A DNA stretch of 64,000 bases, from NCBI GenBank assembly GCA_020744425.1, contig JAGMUV010000035.1, positions 62,001-126,000 of the forward strand, given 5' to 3'. Every line of letters begins with the position of its first letter. Within the stretch, counting starts at the first letter, position 1. This document shows positions 30,352 to 42,556 of this stretch, piece after piece. The notes under the pieces were generated by a model. The model had not been told where the DNA came from. It ran no database searches and worked only from the letters and a program-made list of their open reading frames with translations. The position numbers and the translations under genes are program-made. The DNA is from Dactylonectria macrodidyma (taxonomy: Eukaryota; Ascomycota; Sordariomycetes; Hypocreales; Nectriaceae).

Positions 30352-32690
30352 GGCAGCTATACTCGAGAGCAGGGCGATTTCGCTTCCCCAATGCATAGCT
30401 CTGCCGGCTAGGAGCAGCCACCCACCTGGAGGAATTTAGCGAGAAGAAGGAGTTCCTACGGGGTCTAATTTCACTTAAATACACCATCAATCCCGGGAAC
30501 CCAGAGGATGATGACGACACCAAGCTCCAGCAGATACATTTCGCTCTCAAGCGTCTTATCCGCCGTGCCATTGGCTGCTACAAAGCCGAGTGTTATCTCG
30601 TGGAAAGTACTATTCGAGGTCAATCGAAAGGAGCTAGATCACGAGCGGAGTACGCCATTCCACTTCAGGTTCTAGTGGGTGGCTTGAAAGAGGTACATCA
30701 CGATATTGCATGCAGCTGCTTGCGCATATTGTCCGATCTATGGCTTTCGATGATCCAGCCGATCGGCCACCATTCAAGCCTTAGCTATCAATACCATTTG
30801 ATTACCTCAATCACCTTGAACTCTCTGAATAATCTTGACTGTGTATTATCAAACGTAACATCGCTAACATGATCAATTAACGCCCCGATACGTCTGCCAA
30901 TATGAACCCTACAATCCCGGTTTATCCTTTGGACAACCCGACCGTTACACTATTGTAATTCGGCTAAGGTTCTTTCTTTGGACCTTAGAGGCGCTGCCTG
31001 AGCTATATATGCACGACTTTTGGATGGAGGCAAGGAAATCGACTGGCCATTATGGGGCTGACTTATGATTTTTAGTCCAAACCTTTTCAAAAAGTGCTCA
31101 GTATAGTCGAAGTTCGTTCTTAAGGCTCCTTTAGGCAAACTATGAGCAGTTTGCACTATGTATTTAATTCATTTACCTGCTGACTAGGTTAGGCCACTTT
31201 ACCGATGGTAAGTGTAACGGTTGGCGATTCCTAGGATAAACGGTAGATTTATGCTAGCAGATGAATTGGGGTGTTGCCTGAGCAAGATATGTCACGTTGG
31301 TAATGGTCTCGTAGAGACGTAAACAGTGATGATTTGAATCAAGTTGTGTTGATAGCTAAGGAGCGTAGAGTATAAAGGGAGGAGTTGTTGTGGGGGGGGG
31401 AGGTGGCCTATATACATTTGTATTAGTCCCTCTAGTGTTTAGTTAGTCATTAGGACTGAGAATTAACTGCCACTAAACATGGGTCCTCATATTTCTGCCT
31501 TGCTAGACTGCTTAGTTTGACGTCTTATCATAACAATATGCTATATATTGCTATGGCTCTATTATTTTGGTTGTTACTAACATAATAAGTGAGTGAAATA
31601 GATACGCGAGTAAGACACTGCAAATATATAAATAGCTATATTTAACCCCGCTAAGTTAGTTATAACAAATCAATTCTTAGTAAATACTACATAACGGCGG
31701 AATAGATTCGACTGCCGTGGGCGACCATTCCAGGACCTCGCCGAGAGCGTACGGAATGCATCCCTTGTTATCACCCAGGGCGTGCCAGTGTAATCAGCCG
31801 ATTCCTGCCTTTCGGGATGGGTTCGGTGCTGCGCAGAACGGGCAGTGAATGCAGCTTCTAGTTGTGACACGTACTACAGCTCGAATTTGGTTTCGGTAAT
31901 CGCAATCGCGGTCACATCGCTTAATTTACAACCCAACACAATTTTGGGAACAATCTGGACTCGGAAGATGGCAGCTGTCGACTCAGACAGCTGGTTGTGG
32001 CTTAAAAGATTGATATCATCTACCATCCGAAGACTTTGGTGGACAAGTCGCCATCCACAGTCTCTAACTCGTTGCTCTTTAAATCTCGTCGACGAGCTGG
32101 CGGGAATCAACTCACCAGGATCCAACTCTGGTCCCTCAGATAAACATTGTGGAAACTCGTGACTTTTTGTAAACAAACCAAAAAAAGTATACCCGACCAT
32201 CGTCGTTGTTTCCTCTTGTCCCATGTCGTTGTCTCATCCCAGTGACGTGATTGCGTGTCAACCCCCCCGTCAGTCATCCAAGTTCATCCAGAATCGTCCT
32301 CCATCTACTCCATTCCAGCTCTTCAATCAGAGTCCACGGACAATACTCCGAGCTTGGCTGTCCGATGGGCGGGTTCTCCTCCAAAAATTCTCGCAAGGTC
32401 TCCAGAAACCCATGGTTCGAAGCCTTGCCAGAATCGCCGTCCCCCGCAGCCTCACTATCCCCTCCCTGGACTGGTGAGAAAACGGTGTGTGACGGTTCAG
32501 CCCACCCGCGCGACCGCACGGATAGCAGGTCTGACCGGTTTCTTGCAAGTCTCGATGTTCCAGATGCCGTTCCGGCACCGTCATCCCTCTGGCGCCGTCC
32601 CTCCCAGCAAATGGCAAGTCAGGCTGTGACGGGCGATGGCCCCCGGACAGGATACCAGATTGAAGGACCTGGGACCCAGAGCTAAGCCAC
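30352..32690. other. Interval without a supported gene
   Basis: A plus-strand frame at about 30416-30870 reads EEFSEKKEFLRGLISLKYTI and later LQQIHFALKRLIRRAIGCYK; I cannot assign it. The rest (30.9-32.2 kb) is AT-rich and shows nothing. A G9 tract lies at about 31391-31400. Frames at 32223-32690 are unsupported and may be the 5' region of the bZIP gene. Confidence 0.4.
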
Positions 32691-33135
32691 TTTCCCCCCC
32701 AGGAATTTGCTTTAGTCTTGCTTCAACGGTGCCCGTGAGACTGAGACATGGCTCTTCTTGTCCACGCGCTTTCACAACCTTAACGTCGACTTTACCCTCC
32801 CCGCCGCTCCTCGTGTACTTCTCCGTCTGGGCAATGGAAAGGACTCGCACATCGGTTGCTCCACGTCTTGTTTTCTATTTCTGTTGTAGAGTGCGGGTCG
32901 TTTCGTTCGCAACGACTTATGAGAGTCGGCACAGTATCTTCTTCCATCCCGAGCGTCCACTACACGTTTCTCCACGAAACCCAAAACCACAATCACTAGC
33001 ACAAAACGACAGCCCAGCTGTCTATTCAAGGCGCTTCCAGATGGGTAAAGCCTCTCTTTAGCTCTTCCTCCCGCTGCTCCGGTCATCGGTTTAACCCCTT
33101 GCACAGAAACATATCGTTTGATCCCTTTCCATCCC

Positions 33136-33999
33136 ATGGGCGACAGAGCCCTAGGCGAAGCGAATCCCATGGGAGACGACTCGACCTTTGGGACATCCTA
33201 CATCTCCCAGCCTCTTCTATGGGAGCAATGGTGGTCGATAGACCAGCCAGCCCCGCTTGGTTCGTCCGAGAACAGGAGCACCACGGCAAACGGCGTCTAC
33301 ACGCAGACTGGTCCTCTACTAGATGGCTTCGTATATCGCTGTGATATCAGCTCGACAGACCAATGGAATGACACCAGCCCTGTGTCCGACTACACCGACC
33401 CGTGGAGTGGCCCCAGTCCTGTCACGAAGTGCACGGCTCCATCTTCAGATTCTGAGCACATGGTTTCCAAGGAATTACCTCCCGCCCAGGGCTACTGGCA
33501 TCCACCCTCGACACCAAAGAAACCGAGTCGAAAGCGGAAGCGCGACTCCGATGACATTCCGCCTTGCAAAGCCGCTAGACGAAGTTTGTTGGGTGACGAG
33601 GACATCAATCCACAGAAAGAGAAGGTGAAACATTTAACTATCGTTCGCCGCAAGAGCAATGCTAGCGGCAACGGCGCCCATTCAGCCCAACAGCGCGACG
33701 ACCACATCAAAGTGATCCAGGAACGGAACCGAATCGCATCCAACAAGCTCCGGGCAAAGAAGCGCGAAGCCCTGCTGAGACTCAAGTCTAGTGAGAAGGA
33801 CATAGAGCGCATCCAACGCGACCTGTCCACCTGCGTGGCCGACCTGACCCTTGAGGTGTACGAGCTCAAGATGCAACTTCTACAGCACTCGGGATGCAAC
33901 TGCGCCCTCATCCAGAACTACCTCGTCCATGAGTCCCAGCGATATATACAAGCGTTAAACGAGGAGTCGCAGCGAGAGGCCTCCTATCTGCAGCTGTAG
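33136..33999 (+). CDS. bZIP transcription factor, ATF/CREB-like (287 aa)
   Basis: Nuclear DNA-binding regulator. The start chosen is the ATG at 33136 (MGDRALGEANPMGDD), the first in frame. The N-terminal ~190 residues are Ser/Thr/Pro-rich and disordered, with a possible nuclear signal (KKPSRKRKRDSDD). The bZIP spans about 195-260: basic region ERNRIASNKLRAKKREALLR fits N-x7-R, followed by heptads (SEKDIERIQRDLSTCVADLT, LEVYELKMQLLQHSGCNC). The CNC..IQNYLVHES stretch at the zipper end is typical of fungal ATF-type factors. Single exon, no lesion. A leader of about 450 bp with upstream ATGs precedes it. Its targets cannot be inferred. It lies 2.4 kb from the EFE-like gene, which may be coincidence. 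Confidence 0.88.
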   Translation: MGDRALGEANPMGDDSTFGTSYISQPLLWEQWWSIDQPAPLGSSENRSTTANGVYTQTGPLLDGFVYRCDISSTDQWNDTSPVSDYTDPWSGPSPVTKCTAPSSDSEHMVSKELPPAQGYWHPPSTPKKPSRKRKRDSDDIPPCKAARRSLLGDEDINPQKEKVKHLTIVRRKSNASGNGAHSAQQRDDHIKVIQERNRIASNKLRAKKREALLRLKSSEKDIERIQRDLSTCVADLTLEVYELKMQLLQHSGCNCALIQNYLVHESQRYIQALNEESQREASYLQL

Positions 34000-36192
34000 C
34001 AGCGTGTGCGACGCGAGCAAGAAGAATGGCGGGATTAAAACGGGGCTAGAAGATGAAGATGGCAAGACACCATTGTGGAGATCCTTTCAGGGGGGATTTC
34101 AACGCATTGTGTAATAACAGGGGGCAACAGGCTTGTCCTACAGAATGTTAATTTCTTTTCCTTCCCTACCTACCTAGCTTCAGGTCCGTGCCATGGGGAG
34201 TTCCCATCTCGATCCCCTTTTCAGGGTTCCTGCCTCCTTCTCTCATGCCGTCAAGGACCTGGTCTTGTGGGTGGCCAGTGTTCTAGAGGCAGTTAACCAA
34301 CCCAAACCCTCGGGAGGCGGCTCGTATGTTATATCAACATGTGATAAGCGTCAAGCCAGGGTGTGACGAGGGCGGCTTCGGAGTGTCACAAATGTGCCTC
34401 GGACCCCTCTTTCGCATCTCCGCGGCGTCCGTGAGAGTGATTTGCGTCGTACAAGCTGGAAGCAGGGGCGGGGAAGTTCTCGATGTGTGTGTAATTCGTC
34501 GATGTCTCCCTTGTCTCCTCCACTTTCGAAAACAAAGGCGTTATCGGCGGTCGTCTCCTCGGCTTGCCTCTTTGGATTTGTTGACCCTCGATCCCCTCAA
34601 CGGTTGGCTGTCGGTGGAGTGCATGCAGGTCTGATCACCACGCTAACATATGACAAGTCGCTTCTCGCGGGGCCACAGAGCTTGGTCTGATGCGCTATGA
34701 TCCCTGATTACGCGATGACGCAGGGGACGGGGGGTTGGATGCTGCCGTAAACGCTACAGCCCGCGCTTGATGCGGCCGTCTCTCAGCCTCACGGTGCAAG
34801 ATGTTGTTTTTGGACTTGCATGGGGCCAGCGTCTGCTATGTCTGGTCCTTTCAAACATCTGCAAGGCCTCGATCTTCACTCTCTACACTATACCCGACTT
34901 GAACAATAAAAACCACCGATAGCATTGGCGGGCTCATTCTCACACAACTGACTGCAAGAAGCAAGGTATTTTTGAAACGCCGCGACCACAGCCCTGGAAA
35001 TTAGGACGACCCTTAATTACGACCAACCTGCAGTTCTGTAGATCCTTCCCCCCCCCGGACATATCGGCACCATTATGCAGCCATCCATCTAATGCACACG
35101 CGCCCACAGAACGCATCTCGATGATCCGGCACAGGGTAAGCGAATCGCTGAGAAAGAAACTGTCTTGTTCGGCTGACAGCGAAGAACAGCGTCGGTTACC
35201 GGTACCCCAACGTGGCCGAGCGCCCGTGGTGCCTGTCAGCTAGCAACGGTGCAATATCGTGCGAGATGCAAACCTTATCCTGGGGGGAAGAAGTGAATAA
35301 TAATGGACTTCAGGAATGCAAAGACGGACCAGGACCTTATGCATTATAGGGGTTAAATATCAACGATAGTAATCAGGAGTTGGGTTAGGCCAGTGTCTGG
35401 GTTTTTTCTTGGTGAGGTAGTAACAGTGTGTGATTCGAAAAACATCAAAACCAATAATAAAACCAATAAAAATTAGATCAATCGAAAGAGAAAAGTCCAT
35501 CTAAACCATGCACACCCGAGACGATTTTGCGTCCTTGTTAAAGATCCAATTGATGACTCGATCAGATCGATCTAGCCGTGCGCCGACAGAGCGATAAGAG
35601 CTCTTTATCAAACTAGGTCGAGGTAGCTACACCATCCCTGTTAGTTTTCAAGAACAAATCTGACGAGGTCTGATTAATTAACTCTCCTTTTTCTTAATAG
35701 CCCATGCAATAATGAAAATAAACATTCTAGCGAATAAAACAATTTTATCTCTGAAGGGTTAATATATATTCTAGCTAGTTAAGAAGTACCGTCAAGTACG
35801 TCTAAAAAAACCCACAAACCCCACTAAGAAATGCTCACTACTTTTGTCACCCTTTATTCATTAGTATAGGTAGAGTTTAATTATAGCGACAATGTAGTTA
35901 CAGGTAGTATTACCACCTCTCCAGTGATAAGAGGCGGGAGCTTAAGGTCCTTGATTAACCTACCGGGTACATCGCAGTGTAAAACTGCTGGACTGGACAC
36001 GGACTGTGTCACATGGCTAGTCTCAGTGACCACAGCGCAGATCCAACTCACAGCAACGGTTTCAGCGGCAACAGCGTTCCAACAACGGAATTTGCCCACG
36101 ATAACCTAGAAACAGCTATAGACCTGCCCTTTCGATAAGTTGACGTCCACTCCGCAGCACAGCTGTGAGCGGCATGCGGGGCGTAATAGTCT

Positions 36193-36197
<5 letters not shown>
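34000..36197. other. Intergenic, no gene seen
   Basis: Probably includes the 3' UTR of the bZIP gene. From about 35.3 kb the sequence becomes AT-rich. No ORF with recognisable homology on either strand. Confidence 0.5.

Positions 36198-36227
<30 letters not shown>
36198..36227. repeat. (GT)n microsatellite
   Basis: About fifteen uninterrupted GT dinucleotides, roughly 130 bp beyond the stop codon of the EFE-like gene. Confidence 0.95.
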
Positions 36228-36230
<3 letters not shown>

Positions 36231-36357
36231 ATCTAGATCCTTCAAGACGTTGTGCCATAAAAAAGAAGAGTAAAGAGTGTGTTTTAGCACAAAATATGGA
36301 AAACCAAACTCCTTACCAAATCCAATCGATGACCAACAAAGTCTCATGTCTCTTGTC

Positions 36358-37648
36358 TCAACCAGTCATGGTTCGAAGTGCCTCCGTATCTAGCAACTTG
36401 TACCGGCCCTCATCGACCAACCGGTGAGTAGTAATGCGCTCAGGATAGTTCCTCATGAACATGTTGGTGAAATGCTTCCCATACTGGATCCCCTCTTCTG
36501 GGCTCTGACCGGCTTCATACCCCGGAAGAGGTTTAATGACTGCCTGAAAGCTGGGCTCATGAAAGTAAGCAAAGGCGAACCTCTCTTTCATATTGAGCCC
36601 CACCTTGTGGAGCGTTGAGGGGAGGACCGAGTTGGTCATGTACTGCATCATGTCACCTAGGAACTAGTATCAGCAGGACGCCCGTTGGGTTGGAGATGGG
36701 AAGCTTGCCTGGGAAAACCGTAAATACGTTCTCGGCTGGGGGAATAAACACCCAACCCTCACTATCTTCCTTCATGCCAGCAGCACTCCTCTCCCAGTTC
36801 GCAACGGACTCATCCTTATAGGGAGGACGAACGAAGAGAGCTAGATATGGAATCAGCAGGTGCACTTATGTTAGAACTGCGTCAAGAGGGCTCGCCTACC
36901 TCCAACATCGTCAGCGGCCGCAATTACAAGCAAACCATAATCAGTATGAGAGCCGATGCCTCGGCCGTCTCCGCCTTTCCCATTGATATCGTTGCTTGCG
37001 GGAAATCTGAACCCAATACGTTAGCTCTGTCTCATCTCAAAAAGAAGCCATAGGTTCATGCCTGAGAATTCGCATGTGATGCCAGCCGTCTTTGGTAATG
37101 CGAGTCAGAGATCCCTCTGGTACGTTGATACCCAGCTCAATTAGCCGGAGAAGCTTCTCGCCAGTCTGCCCGAGGCTGTCCATGTATTTCTTCACCGGGT
37201 CCCGCAGATCTGCGTCGGGCCACGGACAACGCCCATGACATGGCCACTTAGCGGACACCCTGGGATCGTCAAGGTCGAGGTCCTTTGTGACGGTAAAAAT
37301 CTCACTGTAATCAGCGAGACCATCTGTAAGTTCTTCGCCGCTCGCAATATAACCGGAATAGCTCTGGCTATCGATGCACGCAGCTTTCTGGTGAAGAGGC
37401 TTCCGGAAGAAGCGCTTACTGGCCTCATTGGCTGCTTTATAGAGCGTCTGCTGCTCAGCGTCCATGGAAATCTGCAAGATTCCATCCTGCTGCCAGGCCG
37501 CCACAAGTGCTTTGCCCATGCTCAGGTCAGCCGCTGAGCCCATGTCCTCACTAGACAATGTAAATGTCTGGAGGCGTCCAACCGTGGCACGGTAGCCTGG
37601 AGGCATAGCGTCGCCCGAGTGCTGTGTCTTTTGAGGAGGTTCGGCCAT
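36358..37648 (-). CDS. Ethylene-forming-enzyme-like 2-oxoglutarate/Fe(II) dioxygenase (374 aa, four exons)
   Basis: Homologous to the ethylene-forming enzymes of Penicillium digitatum and Pseudomonas, which convert 2-oxoglutarate to ethylene and oxidise L-arginine. Exons 37648-37062, 37006-36900, 36840-36709 and 36656-36358 total 1125 nt in frame. Iron ligands are His216 and Asp218 (GIGSHTDYGLL) and His292 (STLHKV); Arg301 (NMKERFAFAYF) should bind 2-oxoglutarate. The EFE-type blocks YSGYIASGEEL, KWPCHGRCPWP and KHFTNMFMRNYPERITTHRL are present. Introns 1 (37007-37061) and 3 (36657-36708) start with GC, intron 2 (36841-36899) with GT. The protein is slightly longer than bacterial EFE (about 350 aa) at its N-terminus. 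Many fungal homologues are not proven to make ethylene, so the activity is inferred. It may be a lone secondary-metabolism or interaction gene. Confidence 0.85.
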
Positions 37649-38403
37649 TGTTGTAAAGGCCCTTTGTGGTCGACTTTGACCGAGAAGAAACGCCCCAGCA
37701 AATCACCAGCGTACACAAGATGTGGACTCGCAGTAAGAACGTGGGTGAGGGCAAAAGGCGGGGCAAAAGCGTCCTCCGAAAAGATGCACGTGCACAGGCT
37801 AGGTTCGGCGCTGATGGATCTTTCTTGTGCCTACAAACCCGGCCTGCTTGGAGCTGTTGCTCGACGAGCTCTGTGAAAGGACGGGCTGTGTGTATGAGCA
37901 CTCAGCGGATTGGCCATGGAGTACGAGAGACCGCCTATCACATTCCGCACATATACACCACTGATAGCTACATCTGCTGTGAGTGCTCACTTCCACTTTT
38001 GCGCCTCCTCGTCCCTAAGTAGCACCAAATGTCAGTGAGCAGTTCCCAAGATGGCCACCATTGGACACATCTAACGTTCACAGCAGATTCCACAGTCTAC
38101 ACTAATCGGCGTAGTTCAGTATGCATTTCACATTCCAACGCTCAATATCCCCGCTTGTCATCCGTGGGCTCATGGCCCGCATGCCATCCGGTTCAATTGT
38201 TGTCTCGACAGGCTCGCTGGTGTCTTGGCCAGGAGCACAAATGGACGGATATGGCCGGGGCCCTCGCCAGCCAACCAACCCACCGGAGCTAAGGGCGGTG
38301 CTCACAAGTATACAGCGGCAATTCTGCGTTGTACTCTCACAAGATGACAGTCCATTCTCTTCCTCTTGGCTTTATTGGCCCGATATGATGGGCAAATCCC
38401 ACT
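37649..38403. other. Upstream region of the EFE-like gene
   Basis: No supported ORF. Likely the promoter of the divergent minus-strand gene. It ends at a solo Copia LTR. Confidence 0.4.
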
Positions 38404-38408
38404 ATTAC

Positions 38409-38656
38409 TGTAGGTTTCACAAGGGTAGGGTTCGAACCACTGGTTGAAGCCGAAATAGTGCTGTATTTAGGCTTCGTATTGATGGATCTTGTGTTGTTGT
38501 ATCATCTAACTAGCCAGCAGGTGCGCAGTGGGGAGATATGGATCTGTGCCCCATAGGCCGATAAGGCAGTCCCCTTATCGCTTCCAGGTGGGCGCACATA
38601 CCACCTGCCGCATCCCATCTGCTGCTTGTATGTATCTTGGCCGCGATGTTCCAACA
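38409..38656 (-). mobile_element. Solo LTR of the Copia family (248 bp)
   Basis: Reverse-oriented copy of the same LTR as at 12426 and 18824, apparently identical by eye and of equal length. Flanked by a perfect 5-bp duplication ATTAC (38404-38408, 38657-38661). LTR-LTR recombination of a complete insertion is the usual origin. Confidence 0.93.
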
Positions 38657-38661
38657 ATTAC

Positions 38662-39947
38662 CAAGTATTGACCGTGTTTCACATGTCGTGGGTGCGTTAC
38701 AAGGGTAGGAGCAAGTTAGCGTCCCCGATAGGACTTATTACCCAACGGATCAACAGTTGTGGCGTGTCGGCTGGGCAAACCGTGGCCGACATCGATCATA
38801 AGTCAATTCATCAATGGATAAGCCAATGCATCAATGGATTGTTGTTCTAGGAGGTCGCTGTCATTCGCCCTAATATCTTTGATGTCCCATCAACAATTCC
38901 ACTCAGCAGACTCTACATGCGATGATGGAAAGCGATGATGCCCTGAAACTCATCGCATCGATAGCCCAACATCTTCCATCCAAGGATTTCTTTCATTTCC
39001 GACTCGAACGACGAAGTCTGAGCAACCTCATTAGCATGTCTTCACCTCGCCTACCTCGTATTTGACATCCCGGTCGATGGCTGCCTACGCTACCGGGCCA
39101 AGTGCCTTGCCCGCTCCGGTGAACCAGTGCCGGGGATATAGACGATGCTGCCCCCTCCGTTGAAGTCGGCTGCGGACAGCGCTCCGTTCCAGCGTTGCCG
39201 TACCTCCTCGACATGCAGGAATTTTGAACCATGGGCAAATCTCATTTCGCGGTAGGCGGCAGGGCTCCCCTTGCCCGGCTCGCAGCAACCCAACCTCTTT
39301 TATCCTGCCTTGTACAGTTCGCCTTTCGCCAAGGGGACATGGCCTTGACCATCATCTGCATGTAGAGTTAGGGCGATAGTCATCCTGAACGAGAAACGGC
39401 TCAAGGATTGGGGAACCATTCAGCATCGACAAGGGTGACTTTGCTCCGCCCTTGTGGATCAGCGATAGGGCTGTTGCAACATGAAGTGGCCACCACCAAG
39501 GGAGGTGGCATGTGGGGCAGAGTACGCTGGGGAAACTAACTGACGCTCAGCCAATTTCCGACAGTTGTGGCTGATTGTTCAGTGTGTATTTTAGAGTTTA
39601 CGGCGTACCAATGCAATGAGCATTTGAAACAATGGACGGGGCTGTTACTGAGTTAGGCAGCAGAACTAGCGCCCACCCGCTCGGGACTAAAAAGCGGCAC
39701 GTTCTGGGGGCCGCATTGACATCGAGGACGGGTCGGAACATTCCGATGATGAGAGCATGGATCGACACAGTTGGCGCTACGTGGATAGTGGATTCCCTGC
39801 AAGGTGATCTGTGGCTTACCAATGAGGGTGACCACCTAGCATCGCGATCATCAAAAGCCCTGCCCACTTTCAATTTCCGAAATACATGCCGACGAGCCGA
39901 TGCCAACCCTGAGTTTCTTTAGACAGTGAAAGACTAAGCTGCTTCCG
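38662..39947. other. Interval without a supported gene
   Basis: Only short frames without homology. Confidence 0.45.
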
Positions 39948-40088
39948 CACTGCTGTACCGACTTGATCTGAGCCTTGAGTAGCTTATGGGGTAGTGCCCG
40001 GAGATGTGATTCGATCCTGCATCCGATGATGATTGTCTCACAAGAGCGACAACTATGAACCCGGAGGCCTGGTATTAAATGAGTAAAG
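39948..40088 (-). repeat. 141-bp inverted repeat, right copy
   Basis: Reverse complement of 30210-30351 with a few substitutions. It lies about 430 bp before pogo element D. Confidence 0.85.
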
Positions 40089-40522
40089 TACTCCCATTGA
40101 TAAATGATTTCCTTAAGGATCTAATACCACCACTCTCAGCAGAGCATCTGGCACTTTACTCCTTTTACACTTCTACTGAATCTCTTCTTGCTTTGTTCCG
40201 TTAATGAACATGGATATAGCTACTGAAGTCACTGCATCTTGTACTGCGCTCTGATTTGTTGGTCCGTGCATGTCTTCCCTGTCACTCTACGAACACCAAA
40301 ACTCAAGCCCATAGCAAGATGCAATACAGCTCCACGAATACTACTCCATAAATCCGACTTGTCTACATCGCCTTCTGACCTCTCTGACCAACTGCACCGC
40401 TCTTCGGCTACGATTTCCAGATTTGGTAGCATAAATATATCATTCTCGGTTTATAGAGTAATTTAAAGGAAGAAAATAATAAGGTTAATACCCTTCGAAC
40501 TTAAGTTATTATGCGTAACGTA

Positions 40523-42554
40523 GAGTGGGGACCCACAACACCGTCACCCCACATCACCGTTGTCAAACGATATTCCGCCCCAGCCGAGGAGGCGTCCCGA
40601 CCCACTTGGACACCATTCTTGTGTATATAACTGGGACCTTCGTCCTCTTGACTTGAGCAGTGATTAAGGCCAATTTGACTCTCTACAACCCTCACATGCA
40701 TGACATCTTTCCATTTACATGTGACAACCGTCACCCCTAAATGCCTCACATCGCGATGATGCCTTCAACTTCAATCTGCGATTTCTCAACCAATATTGCA
40801 TCAATTGACTAGCTACAACTGCCACTCCATAAACATCTTCTCCTTTTCCATTTGTGCAATTTCTAGCGCCTCCTTGAAAAGATCGGGCCCGTGAACATCT
40901 TCAAAGCGTGCCTGCGCCATCGCAGCTTCATAACGAGCTGCTTCAATCTCTGGGATGGTTGCGAAGGCTTCATTAGGTTCATAGTCAACGGCTTTTCGAC
41001 CTATGGCCTTATGCGAGGCATTATCTTTCTCGAGGAACTCAACCTTTTTTATCAGGGCTGTGATAAGGCCGTTCTTTCTCTCGAAGCCCCTCTCCATCTT
41101 CGAAATAATTGCTCGAAGGTCACGGTCAAGCTTATCTACATCACCATAGAGCAGATTCACTAGAGATGTCAAGTCCCTAGCACTCTTTGGAGTCGTAAAA
41201 GCATCAGGATGTTCGAATTTTCTCTTCCGGGGCGTCTGGGGGGGTGCAATCGCCGCTGGGGGCTGCTCAGGTTCAACGACTTGGCTCATGACTCTCTCGG
41301 CATTAGTAGGCCATATTCCAGTTGCCCTGAAGCCGGACCGTATGTTCCGGTCTGTAAAAGCCTTCTCGCCGGCAACCTTATATGCGATAATAAAGCGTTG
41401 CTTTTGAATTGGGGCTGTGGTGTTGAAGGAAGTAAAGTCCCGCGTTTCTGTATGAGAATATGACTTCAAAGGCGAGAAAAGACCAACATCTAGAGGCTGT
41501 GAGATGTGTGATGAGTGTGCCGGTAGGTAAATGAGCTGGACCCTATTCAACCATGCCAAATACATGATCTCAACAGTTACATGAGACTTATGACCGTCGA
41601 GGATCAGGATCCGTCACAAGGATCGGTCCCGGGGCTGGGTTTCTTTAAGGAAAACCTGAAGAAACCACTTTTGGAAGACCCTAGTATTAGACCAGCCGGA
41701 AGGGGTGCATTCGTAAGCCCATTTGGGGATATCCTCGTCAGGAAACCACTGTCCCTGCAAGTTGAGGCCTGTAAACACCACACAGGGGGTCAGTCTGTTG
41801 CCGCCGGCACCCACACACTCGATGATAGAGACCCAGGTACGAGAATCGCTAGCTGAGACTGATGAATAGCTCGTAAAAGAGGTGCCGACCACTCGCCCGG
41901 CGTTCGTAGCACCTTCCGCGATGCCGTGCTCGTCAACGTTATAGATCCGGGCTCGGCCAACGCTCTTGGTCTTGATCATGTGATCAACCCGGTCAATGTG
42001 GTCCTTTAGAGCATCTTTCGTAGTTGCCCGGGGTCTCACAGCTTCAATCTCTCTAGAGGGCTTCGTTTTTATAGCCTCATGGCGTTCAATGAAGCGGGGG
42101 GCCCAGTTGTGGCCGATGGGCTCGTCATCGCCGGCACAGCTTATCATGAGCTGTGCAAAGGCACGGATTTGGCCGTGGCTAGGGGCCCGGCCGGCTGCCT
42201 CTTCTTGCAGGATCCATTTAACTAATTCAGCCTCTTGATCCCTTGATAGTCTTTGGGCCGGTTCCTTAGCCTCATGAATATCTACAGAGCCGGCAATCCG
42301 ACCCTGTAGAGTCGTACGGCGGAGACCGTGGTCTCCTGCGGCATTTGCGACTGTGTCATGTTGGGCTTGCCGCATTGCAGATCTGAAGAGATATTCACGA
42401 TCCTCATCCATCGTAGATAGTATGTCTAAAAAATTGGTCGATTTGGGCTTCAAATGGCTATGCAATAGCTGAGTTACAAGGGAGGGTTGTGATGCATGTA
42501 GGACGGAGCGGGGGTGACGGTGATGTGGGGTGACGGTGTTGTGGGTCCCCACTC
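40523..42554 (-). mobile_element. Pogo-like DNA transposon D (2032 bp)
   Basis: Inverted ends starting GAGTGGGGACCCACAACACC match for about 38 bp. TA flanks both sides (40521-40522, 42555-42556). CCACA[A/T]CACCGTCA occurs twice in the TIR at positions 11 and 27 (16-bp period). One transposase frame with a single stop lies inside. The right-hand TA is shared with the next element at 42557. Confidence 0.9.
40813..42411 (-). pseudogene. Pogo D transposase, one premature stop (532 codons)
   Basis: ATG at 42411 (MDEDREYLFRSAMRQAQ). One frame to 40813 is interrupted only by TGA at about 41614, between RDRSL and RILILDGHKSH, exactly ahead of the second catalytic Asp; CGA to TGA explains it. N-terminal HTH (about 10-45), CENP-B/Tc5-type HTH (AAGRAPSHGQIRAFAQ, IGHNWAPRF), DDE_1 blocks IYNVDEHGIAEG, LILDGHKSH and SQPLDVGLFSPL. 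The C-terminal part has TPRKRKFEHPDAFTTPKSAR and a coiled-coil-like region. The TGA splits the catalytic core, so this copy should be non-autonomous. Otherwise well preserved. Confidence 0.9.
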
Positions 42555-42556
42555 TA

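Noticed and set aside
30416..30872. Open frame with EKKEFLRGLISLKYTINP as a gene candidate
   Set aside because: No start, splice context or recognisable family; listed only as an unassigned interval.
32251..32685. A 144-codon frame upstream of the bZIP gene
   Set aside because: Several overlapping frames of similar length exist on both strands; it probably lies in the bZIP leader or promoter.
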